DNA of 35,325 nt from the NCBI GenBank assembly GCA_023138835.1, contig JAGLOP010000021.1:1-35325 (forward strand), read 5' to 3'. The DNA is from Arcobacteraceae bacterium. Lineage in GTDB: Bacteria > Campylobacterota > Campylobacteria > Campylobacterales > Arcobacteraceae. A program made the translations under genes and the position numbers. The notes below the pieces were generated by a model. It saw nothing but the letters and a program-made list of their open reading frames with translations, did not search any database and was not told the origin of the DNA. The number at the start of each line of letters is the position of its first letter. The stretch's first letter is position 1. Below are positions 7,703 to 15,116 of the stretch, piece by piece.

Positions 7703-10700
7703 ATGAAGAATTTAACATTGAGGGTAAAAATATTTATTATTGTCTCAATTGCTGCTGCAGCGATAGTTGCGTTAATTATAATTGCAGAGGATAAGCTTGA
7801 TAATTCTTTAAACAGTTTAGTAAATCTAAAAACCAAAGAGGGAAAACTTTTAAAAACTTCAAGTAATATCAAATATAAAATTTCTATGATACATAGACTT
7901 TTTGAAGAACTTGCAGATACTCATCATAAAAATGAGTATGAAAGAATTTACAATCAAATAGAGAAATATCATGAAACCTTAGAGGAAGATTTTAATGAGA
8001 TTAAAAAACTTACAGGTAAAATTGACAATAAAGAGCTCAGTAAGTATGCAAAAGAGTTAGATGAAATGTTTGATATCTTTTACTTAAGCGGTAAAAAAAT
8101 AGCCTTAATTCATACAGGTATAGATATTACAAGCCAGCTTAGTCATAAGCATGAAGAACAAGAAGATAAACATGAAGAAAATGATGCCAAGATGCATGAT
8201 GATGAAAGAATTCATGATGATAGTATCCATGAATCTTTTCATGAAGCTGATGAAAAAATAACATTAATAGCCAACAATATGACTCTAATTGCAGAGAAAC
8301 TTCATCTTGAAAAAATGAATAAACTTGAAGACTATATAAATCTAGCAATATTGGAGATGGAACTTCTAGGAGCTTTTGTGATAGCACTTCTTGTTCTTTT
8401 AAGTTTTTTTATAATAAAAAATACTCTTTTATCACTGAGTAAATTTAAAACAGGTCTTGATGAATTCTTTTTATATTTAAATCAAAAGAAAGAAAATACA
8501 TCGCTAATAGATATTGATTCAAAAGATGAGTTTGGACAAATGGCTAAAGCTATAAATAACAATATAACTGCAATCGAAAAAGGACTGGAAAAGGATAAAA
8601 TGTTTATTTTAAATGCTGCCAAAGTTGTAGAAAATGTAAATGACGGTAATTTTAAAGATAATATTATACAAAGTGCCGCCAATATAAATCTTCAAAAACT
8701 AAAGCCGCTTATAAATAAACTTCTTGCGCAAGTATCAAATGTTTTAAAAGATATAGGAGACACTTTAAATACGGTTGCGAGCGGCGACTATGAAAGAAGA
8801 GTTACAAATGAGTACAAAGGGGATTTTGAAGTTTTAAAAAATGCAACAAATATTTTAGGTGAAAGATTAAATGATAGACAAATTGAAAATGACGAACAAA
8901 ATTGGATAAAAGACGGGATAAAAGAGTTAAATGAAATTTTAGTAAATCAATCTAATATGCAGGATGTATGTAAAAAATCTATCGATTTTATATGTACATA
9001 TTTAGAAGCAGGTATCGGCGCTCTTTATGTGTATGATGAAAATAAACAAGAGTTACATCAATATGCAAGTTTTGCTTTTATACAAAGAGAAGATTTATCA
9101 AACATTTTTAAACTAGGAGAGGGAACTGTTGGGCAAGTAGCACTACAGAGAACCCCAATAAGTTTACGAAATATTACAAGAGAACATATGGTGATTAAAA
9201 CCGGAACAATAAGTGAACCGCCTTTGAATACTTACACCTTTCCTTTATTGTATAATGAAGTTTTATTTGGAGTAATGGAGATTGGATCATTTGAATTATT
9301 TAATCAAAAATCAATGGATTTTTTCAATGCAGCAAACAGAGTTGTAGCAACAGCAATATCAACAACAAGTCAGGCAGAAGAGGTGAGAATGCTTTTAAGC
9401 GAAAGTGAGATTGCCAACAAAGAATTAGGCGAAGCTAATACCATGATGGAGGAACAGCAGCAGCAGCTTGAAGAGGCAAATGTACAAATGGAAGAACAGC
9501 AGCAGCAGCTTGAAGAAGCCAATGCTCACATGGAAGAGCAGCAACAACAGCTAATGATGTCGGAGCAGGAACTAAAACAAAATAACAAAGTACTTGAAAA
9601 ATCAAAACAAGAGATTGAACAATCCAGCCAATACAAATCTGAATTTTTGGCAAATATGTCACACGAGCTTAGAACACCGCTAAATTCAATCATTCTCTTA
9701 TCTGATCTTCTAGGTAAGAATAGAGCTAAAAATCTCACAGAAAAAGATACTCAAAAAGCAATCACAATTAATAAATCCGGAAATGAACTCTTAAGACTTA
9801 TTAATGATATACTTGACCTCTCAAAAGTTGAATCAGGGAAAATGGAACTGGTGGTTGATAGATTTAAAAGTGCTGATCTTTTAACAGAAATAAAAGATAT
9901 GTTTGAAGTGGTGGCAAATGACAGAGGATTGGATTTTTATATAGAAGATGAGTATAATAATTATGTTTTAAATGATAAAGATAGAATCAGCCAAATCATA
10001 AGAAATCTTATTTCAAATGCTTTTAAATTTACAAAAGAGGGTTCTGTAACAGTTAAATTTGAAAAAAGTGAGAATGCCGACAAACCGGTTCGTTTCAGTG
10101 TTAGAGATACAGGTATAGGAATCCCTGAAGATAAACAGAAACTTATCTTTGAGGCGTTTAAACAAGCTGATGGAAGTACAAGCAGAGAATATGGAGGGAC
10201 AGGACTTGGTCTATCTATAAGCAAAGAGCTGGCAAAAATGATGGGTGGAGAGATCACATTATCATCAACTGATGGAAAAGGAAGCTCATTTATAGTTACT
10301 CTTCCAAATTTTACAGATAAAAACAGCCAGACAGAAGAAACACATAATCCAAAGGATTTTGATTTACTAAAGGATTCTGATTTATCAACCGTTGCAAAAG
10401 AATTACCACAAGAGATAGAAGATGACAGCGGTAAAATAAATTATACTGATGAAACATTTTTAATAATTGACGATGATGAAGTTTTTGCAACAACTGTTTA
10501 TGAGGGGATAAAAGAGAAAGGTTACAATTGTTTAATATCACTTAGTGGTAAAAATGGTCTAAAAAAAGCCAAAGAATATAATGTACAGGGGATTATGCTT
10601 GATCTTGGTCTGCCTGATATTGATGGGGTAGATGTTTTAAAAGAGTTAAAAGGTAATTCTAAATTACAAAATATTCCTGTTCATATAATTTCCGGCAGAG

Positions 10701-11605
10701 ATAAAGATGAGGCACTTTTTAAAATAGGAGCAATAGGTTATACTCAAAAGCCTGTTTTAAATGATGATGTAGAAGCAGTAATAAAAAATCTTGCCTCTTT
10801 TGGAAATAAAAAAATAAAAGATCTTTTATTAGTAGAAAAAAATATCAAAGAAAGAAATGACTTAAAAAAACTAATAGGTGAAGGTGTAAATATAAAAGGT
10901 GTATCAACATCGCAAAGTGCTATTAACGAAATTAAAAAAGGCAACTATGATACAGTCGTGATTGCTCTTGGATTTAATGACGGTACATGTGAAGTATGTG
11001 AATTTATAAAACATAATTATCCTAAACTGCCTATTATTATCTATGCAAATAAAGATGAACTTGATAATAGTGAATTGGAAAAGATACAAGAATATGCCCA
11101 TAGTATTATTTTAAAAACAGCAAATTCTAAAGAAAGAGTTGTAGGAGAGATAAACAATTTTTTAAATACAGTTAAATATGATGAACAAACAGAAGAAATA
11201 CAATATGAAGAAGAGATCAATCTTGATGGTATGACAATATTAGTAGCAGATGATGATATAAAAAATATATTTGTCCTTGATACTGCACTTAGTGAATACG
11301 GTGCAGATGTTGTTCGGGCAAAAAACGGCAAAGAGGCGATTGAAAAAGTTAAGGAAAATAAAAAAATAGATATTGTATTGATGGATATAATGATGCCTGT
11401 AATGGACGGATATGAAGCTATTGGAAAGATTAGGGAAGATGAAAGTATAAAAAATATACCTGTTATAGCAGTAACTGCAAAAGCTATGAAAGAGGATAGA
11501 GACAAGTGCTTAAATGCAGGTGCCAATGAGTATATGTCCAAGCCTATAGATATATCAAAACTATTACAATTAATAAAAATATGGACAGCTAAAAAACACA
11601 GATGA
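7703..11605 (+). CDS. Hybrid histidine kinase: His-rich sensor, HAMP, GAF, coiled coil, kinase, three receiver-like domains
   Basis: 1300 residues. TM1 lies near 10-28 and TM2 near 220-240. The external part between them has a loop of mixed His and Asp/Glu (148-180, seven His) that could bind metal. Next come a HAMP-like segment (240-293), a second HAMP/linker-like stretch (300-390), a GAF domain (about 410-555), a Glu/Gln-rich coiled coil (565-645), HisKA with MSHELRTPLN (His654), and the ATPase with NAFKF, DTGIGIP and GTGLGLSIS. Receiver 1 (918-1030) has Asp967 in LDLGLPDIDG. Receiver 2 (1038-1155) has Ala (about 1088) where the acceptor Asp should be, so it looks inactive. Receiver 3 (1177-1293) is complete: DDD 1183-1185, Asp1228, Thr1258, Lys1280. 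AAAGGA lies six bases before the ATG. The stop overlaps the CheB-CheR start by four bases. There is no output or Hpt domain. Confidence 0.9.
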   Translation: MKNLTLRVKIFIIVSIAAAAIVALIIIAEDKLDNSLNSLVNLKTKEGKLLKTSSNIKYKISMIHRLFEELADTHHKNEYERIYNQIEKYHETLEEDFNEIKKLTGKIDNKELSKYAKELDEMFDIFYLSGKKIALIHTGIDITSQLSHKHEEQEDKHEENDAKMHDDERIHDDSIHESFHEADEKITLIANNMTLIAEKLHLEKMNKLEDYINLAILEMELLGAFVIALLVLLSFFIIKNTLLSLSKFKTGLDEFFLYLNQKKENTSLIDIDSKDEFGQMAKAINNNITAIEKGLEKDKMFILNAAKVVENVNDGNFKDNIIQSAANINLQKLKPLINKLLAQVSNVLKDIGDTLNTVASGDYERRVTNEYKGDFEVLKNATNILGERLNDRQIENDEQNWIKDGIKELNEILVNQSNMQDVCKKSIDFICTYLEAGIGALYVYDENKQELHQYASFAFIQREDLSNIFKLGEGTVGQVALQRTPISLRNITREHMVIKTGTISEPPLNTYTFPLLYNEVLFGVMEIGSFELFNQKSMDFFNAANRVVATAISTTSQAEEVRMLLSESEIANKELGEANTMMEEQQQQLEEANVQMEEQQQQLEEANAHMEEQQQQLMMSEQELKQNNKVLEKSKQEIEQSSQYKSEFLANMSHELRTPLNSIILLSDLLGKNRAKNLTEKDTQKAITINKSGNELLRLINDILDLSKVESGKMELVVDRFKSADLLTEIKDMFEVVANDRGLDFYIEDEYNNYVLNDKDRISQIIRNLISNAFKFTKEGSVTVKFEKSENADKPVRFSVRDTGIGIPEDKQKLIFEAFKQADGSTSREYGGTGLGLSISKELAKMMGGEITLSSTDGKGSSFIVTLPNFTDKNSQTEETHNPKDFDLLKDSDLSTVAKELPQEIEDDSGKINYTDETFLIIDDDEVFATTVYEGIKEKGYNCLISLSGKNGLKKAKEYNVQGIMLDLGLPDIDGVDVLKELKGNSKLQNIPVHIISGRDKDEALFKIGAIGYTQKPVLNDDVEAVIKNLASFGNKKIKDLLLVEKNIKERNDLKKLIGEGVNIKGVSTSQSAINEIKKGNYDTVVIALGFNDGTCEVCEFIKHNYPKLPIIIYANKDELDNSELEKIQEYAHSIILKTANSKERVVGEINNFLNTVKYDEQTEEIQYEEEINLDGMTILVADDDIKNIFVLDTALSEYGADVVRAKNGKEAIEKVKENKKIDIVLMDIMMPVMDGYEAIGKIREDESIKNIPVIAVTAKAMKEDRDKCLNAGANEYMSKPIDISKLLQLIKIWTAKKHR
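9446..9553 (+). repeat. 42-bp tandem repeats encoding a Glu/Gln-rich coiled coil
   Basis: Two full 42-bp units and a third partial one encode MEEQQQQLEEANVQ, MEEQQQQLEEANAH and MEEQQQQL (residues 582-617 of the hybrid kinase). Fourteen residues equal two heptads, so gain or loss of a unit keeps the coiled-coil register between the GAF and kinase domains. CAG/CAA runs make slippage plausible. Confidence 0.85.
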
Positions 11606-13302
11606 GTATCGTAATATCAAAACTAAAAAACCTTACAAAAATTTTAGTACAAAAATCTATGTCTGCAAAAAATGTAGAGGTTTTTTTAAAAGCTACAAAA
11701 GTAGCGAATAGCGGTTGCGAAGCAAACTTTCCTGGAAAATATAATGATATCTCGTATGAGATAAACTTTATGAATATTATGGTAATTCCTCTAAAGATTA
11801 TAAAAAGAGTTTCCAAAATAAGAAACAATTCAATACTCTTTACCAATGAAATATCACTACGGCATTATTTACAAGATTTTAACATTGAGATCACTTGTGA
11901 AGATTGTTTTTTAATTACAAAACAGATGAACAAAATTGATTTTATAGGAATTGGAGGAAGCGCAGGAAGTTTAGAAAAAATTAACAATATAGTTAAAAAT
12001 CTTCCCCCTTCAAATATCTCTGTATTTATAGTTGTTCATCAACAAAAAGATAAAAAGTCTTTATTACACAAAATCTTGCAAAATCAAACAACACATTATA
12101 AAGTTGCAGAAGCAATATCCAATCAAAAAGTGATGCCCAAAACAATCTATACTGCACCACCAGGCAAACATATGATAGTGACAGGTGGATATATCTTTTT
12201 AATTGATACCAAAAAAAAACATTTTTCAAAACCATCCATAAGTGTATTATTTGACTCTTTGGCAAAGGAGTACAATCAAGAACTTTTAACTCTTCTTGTC
12301 TGTGGATATGGTAAAGACGGTTCTGATTCTTTGGAAAATTTAAAAAATAGCGGAGCAACCATACTACTTGAAGATTCAAAAGAGTGTGAAGCAACCCCTA
12401 TGCTTGATAATGCAGTAAAAAGTGGGAATTATGATGCTGTTTTATCTCTTAAAGATATCAATAAATATATTCATAATTCTATCAAAGGCGATAAAGAGTT
12501 TAAAGACAAAGATATAGATTCATTTCTACAAGAGATATATAACATTTATGGATATGATTATAGAGATTATCAAAAAAATCATATAATAAGAAGAATTCAT
12601 CATTTTTACAACTTAACTCAACCTAAAAATTTTGATGAACTTAAAAAAATAGTACTTGAAGATAAAGCTGTTTTTGAAAAACTTTTTTTAGATATCTCCA
12701 TAAATGTAACAACACTTTTTAGAGATTCCAAAATCTTTAAAAAAGTTAAAGACGACCTTATCCCAATGCTTGACAGTTTTGCTGAACTAAAGATTTGGTG
12801 TGCAGGATGCAGTACTGGAGAGGAACCGTATTCGCTCGCAATTTTTTTAGAAGAAGCTGGACTGCTTGATAGAAGTATTATTTACGCTACAGACATAAAT
12901 AAAGTGGTTCTACAAAAAGCTAAAAACGGAATTTATTCTAAAAGTAGTTATGATCTTTTTACAAAACACTATTACCAAAGTGGCGGTAAAGAAAGTTTTA
13001 GCAACTATTTTGAGGTATATGATAACTTTGTAACGATAAAAGATCATATAAAAGAGAAAATTCTATTTTTTGAACACAATTTAGCAATGGATAGTATAAT
13101 AAATCAATTTCAATTAATATTTTGCAGAAATGTATTGATATATTTTGACCAAAAATTAAAAACGAAAGTATTTAATCTTTTTAATGATTCATTAGATAAC
13201 TATGGCTTTTTAGTTCTTGGAAATTCTGAAATGATAGACAGGGATTTTATAAATTTTAAACAGTTTGATACTAAAACAAAAATATATCAAAAGAAAAGGT
13301 GA
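11602..13302 (+). CDS. CheB-CheR fusion: methylesterase/deamidase plus SAM-dependent glutamate methyltransferase
   Basis: 566 residues. Residues 110-285 are a CheB catalytic domain with the expected triad: Ser120 in GGSAGS, His146 in VVHQQ and Asp239 in GYGKDG. Residues 300-566 are CheR: INVTTLFRD (367-375), SAM-binding WCAGCSTGEEPYSLA (399-413), ATDI (429-432) and FCRNVLIYF (507-515). Together such domains add and remove methyl groups on receptor glutamates. The usual CheB receiver is absent; an unrecognised domain of about 108 residues with three cysteines (39, 99, 102) replaces it. The start at 11602 is chosen because ATGA overlaps the hybrid kinase stop; an internal ATG at 11926 would give CheB-CheR alone but has no ribosome site. 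No chemoreceptor, CheA or CheW is nearby, so the target may be the neighbouring kinase (inference). Confidence 0.88.
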   Translation: MSIVISKLKNLTKILVQKSMSAKNVEVFLKATKVANSGCEANFPGKYNDISYEINFMNIMVIPLKIIKRVSKIRNNSILFTNEISLRHYLQDFNIEITCEDCFLITKQMNKIDFIGIGGSAGSLEKINNIVKNLPPSNISVFIVVHQQKDKKSLLHKILQNQTTHYKVAEAISNQKVMPKTIYTAPPGKHMIVTGGYIFLIDTKKKHFSKPSISVLFDSLAKEYNQELLTLLVCGYGKDGSDSLENLKNSGATILLEDSKECEATPMLDNAVKSGNYDAVLSLKDINKYIHNSIKGDKEFKDKDIDSFLQEIYNIYGYDYRDYQKNHIIRRIHHFYNLTQPKNFDELKKIVLEDKAVFEKLFLDISINVTTLFRDSKIFKKVKDDLIPMLDSFAELKIWCAGCSTGEEPYSLAIFLEEAGLLDRSIIYATDINKVVLQKAKNGIYSKSSYDLFTKHYYQSGGKESFSNYFEVYDNFVTIKDHIKEKILFFEHNLAMDSIINQFQLIFCRNVLIYFDQKLKTKVFNLFNDSLDNYGFLVLGNSEMIDRDFINFKQFDTKTKIYQKKR

Positions 13303-13308
13303 TAACAA

Positions 13309-14415
13309 ATGAATACAACAATATTAGTAGTAGATGATATAGAAGCAAACAGATTTTCACTTGAGTCTCTTTTTGAAGAGTATCTGGAAAATGTAGATAT
13401 TTTACTGGCTTCCAGTGGAGAAGAAGCATTGGAAATTGTATATGATAAAAATGTAGATTTGATAATATTAGATATTCAAATGCCGGGACTCGATGGATTT
13501 GAAACAGCAAAATTTATAAAAGAGAATCCAAAAACAAATAATATACCAATAATATTTCTGACCGCAGCATATAAAAAAGAGGAATTCAGGCAAAAAGGCT
13601 TTAAACTAGGAGCAATAGATTATTTAACCAAACCGATTGATAATGATCAGCTGATAAATAAGCTTCGTTTATACATTGAAATTTTTGCAAAAAACAAAGA
13701 GATTCTGGAAAAAGAAAAACTGATGATCACACAATCCAGACAAGCTGCCATTGGAGAGATATTAGGTATGATCGCTCATCAATGGAGGCAGCCTCTTAGT
13801 ATAATCTCGACAGTTGCAAGCGGTATGGAGATGAACCTTGAATTTGAGAATTTTAATAAAAATGAATTTATAGAGTCTTGTAAAGAAATTGAAGATACAA
13901 CACAAAAACTCTCAAAAATAATAAATAAATTTTCAGATTCTTTTAAACAGGATGAAAAGAAAAAAGAATTTTGTATCAATGATATATTACTTGAAATTCA
14001 CTCGGTTATTGATTCAACTCTGAACTCAAAAAATATCAAACTTGTCAAAGATCTTAAAGCAGAGAAAAAAGTTAAAGTATACGGACATGAACTAAAACAA
14101 GTAATAGTAAGTATCATTATAAATGCTGTAGAGATCATATCTGAACGAAAGATCGAAAAGCCGGTTATTACTCTTAAAAGCTGGGATGAAGAGAGATACT
14201 CTTATTTTGAAATATGTGATAATGCCCAAGGGGTAAAAAAAGAAAATATCAATAAAATATTTGAACCGTATTTTTCAACCAAAGATGAAAAAAATGGCGT
14301 AGGGTTAGGACTTTATATGTCCAGATTTATTATTTCTAAACATCATAACGGTAAAATAGAAGCAATTAATACAGAAAAAGGGGTTTGTTTTCGTATAGCT
14401 ATACCAATTTCATAA
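13309..14415 (+). CDS. Receiver-histidine kinase fusion protein (soluble)
   Basis: 368 residues with no membrane segment. Residues 4-120 form a complete receiver: Asp9/Asp10, acceptor Asp55 in LDIQMPG, Thr85 and Lys108 in LTKPID. Residues 130-150 are a coiled linker and 150-368 a kinase core with [10 protein letters not shown] (His157), the ATPase motifs DNAQGV and GVGLGLYMS. In the first of these the second and third Gly of the usual DxGxGI are altered. A receiver before a kinase suggests relay: it may take phosphate or a binding signal from the hybrid kinase and phosphorylate a further regulator. It starts 6 bases after the CheB-CheR stop with a strong AAAGGTGA ribosome site overlapping that stop, so it is the third gene of the operon. 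Its kinase core is a close relative of that in the gene at 5675. Confidence 0.9.
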   Translation: MNTTILVVDDIEANRFSLESLFEEYLENVDILLASSGEEALEIVYDKNVDLIILDIQMPGLDGFETAKFIKENPKTNNIPIIFLTAAYKKEEFRQKGFKLGAIDYLTKPIDNDQLINKLRLYIEIFAKNKEILEKEKLMITQSRQAAIGEILGMIAHQWRQPLSIISTVASGMEMNLEFENFNKNEFIESCKEIEDTTQKLSKIINKFSDSFKQDEKKKEFCINDILLEIHSVIDSTLNSKNIKLVKDLKAEKKVKVYGHELKQVIVSIIINAVEIISERKIEKPVITLKSWDEERYSYFEICDNAQGVKKENINKIFEPYFSTKDEKNGVGLGLYMSRFIISKHHNGKIEAINTEKGVCFRIAIPIS

Positions 14416-14480
14416 CCTTATTTTATTAAATTTCTATTGATATTGATTCAAAACAACTATATCTTTAAGTAAAAATAGAT

Positions 14481-14486
14481 TATAAT
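14481..14486 (+). promoter_or_regulatory. Probable -10 box of the SRP RNA gene
   Basis: TATAAT preceded by TAGAT lies about 50 bases before the 5' arm of the SRP RNA helix. It would give a short 5' leader that is removed, or a slightly longer RNA than marked. Confidence 0.45.
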
Positions 14487-14536
14487 TCGAAATATTTTAA
14501 AAAGTTAAGCATTGAGGATATTAATTTAATATTTTG

Positions 14537-14644
14537 ACTGCTTCACTTAGACCTTTACAACTATATTTAAAAGCAACTCCCCAGGGTAGGAATACAGCAA
14601 GGAACTTTTTTTTATAGTGTGTTTTGGTATCTGGGTGGAGTACT
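14537..14644 (+). ncRNA. ffs: Signal recognition particle 4.5S RNA (small bacterial type)
   Basis: The apical part reads CTCCCCAGGGTAGGAATACA (14577-14596) followed by GCAAGG. It fits the conserved SRP helix 8 form CCCAGG..GGAA..CAGCAAGG with a GGAA tetraloop at 14589-14592. The ends pair as well: 14539-14551 matches 14630-14642 in 13 consecutive pairs including G-T pairs, closing one long hairpin of about 108 bases. The RNA binds Ffh and targets nascent membrane proteins to FtsY and the translocon. It fills most of the 308-base gap between two protein genes. Exact ends are estimated from the pairing; no T-run terminator is evident just downstream. Confidence 0.88.
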
Positions 14645-14710
14645 TATTCAAATTGACATAAAACAATCAAATAATTCATTTAAACATTAAACTTTCAAAG
14701 AATATTTGTG

Positions 14711-14716
14711 TATAAT
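14711..14716 (+). promoter_or_regulatory. Extended -10 box with possible leaderless start
   Basis: TGTGTATAAT ends 7 bases before the ATG at 14724, so the transcript would start at or next to the start codon. No Shine-Dalgarno sequence is present. A TTG at 14706 is the only upstream in-frame start and lies within the promoter. Confidence 0.45.
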
Positions 14717-14723
14717 ACAAAAT

Positions 14724-15116
14724 ATGATAAAACAAAATGATGAAATTCAATGGAAGTCCACCCACAATCAAAAAATATTACGATTAAAATATGTTCGAGT
14801 ACTTGAAAAATTCGTTAAACGAACTATTGCATTACTTAAACACCCTGAATTTGACTATGTATTATTTAAAGAATTAACATTTGCAAATTATGAATTTGTC
14901 CAAAAATTAGAGGCAATACGACTTGACAGTGAGTATCTAAAAAAGCTGCAAGAATATTCTCAAATAATTTTAAATACAATTGCCAATCATAGTAAAGATT
15001 TTAAAGATGAGCAACAATTTCTTTTAAAAGAAGCCAACCTGCTTCATAAAGAAAAAAATAAAAACAACTATAAAAAAGACAAGCACAAAAAGAAAAAATT
15101 TAACGATGGATACTAA
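14724..15116 (+). CDS. Small lysine-rich protein of unknown function upstream of recD2
   Basis: 130 residues from the ATG at 14724; I do not recognise a family. It is mostly predicted helix, with hydrophobic and charged residues alternating, and ends in a very basic tail (KKDKHKKKKF) that could bind nucleic acid or ribosomes. There is no signal peptide or membrane segment. Its last 11 bases overlap the start of the RecD2-like helicase gene, so the two are probably translated together. That suggests, without proving, a role in DNA or RNA metabolism. The start may be leaderless because a TATAAT box lies 7 bases upstream and no ribosome site is seen. Confidence 0.7.
   Translation: MIKQNDEIQWKSTHNQKILRLKYVRVLEKFVKRTIALLKHPEFDYVLFKELTFANYEFVQKLEAIRLDSEYLKKLQEYSQIILNTIANHSKDFKDEQQFLLKEANLLHKEKNKNNYKKDKHKKKKFNDGY

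Noticed and set aside
11041..11541. 166-residue minus-strand frame inside the hybrid kinase gene
   Set aside because: Shadow of the third receiver domain; composition is Ser/Ile/Phe-rich and the plus strand codes for clear motifs.
14416..14705. Small protein gene or riboswitch in the gap after the receiver-kinase
   Set aside because: The sequence fits the 4.5S SRP RNA fold and its conserved GGAA loop; no open frame of note.
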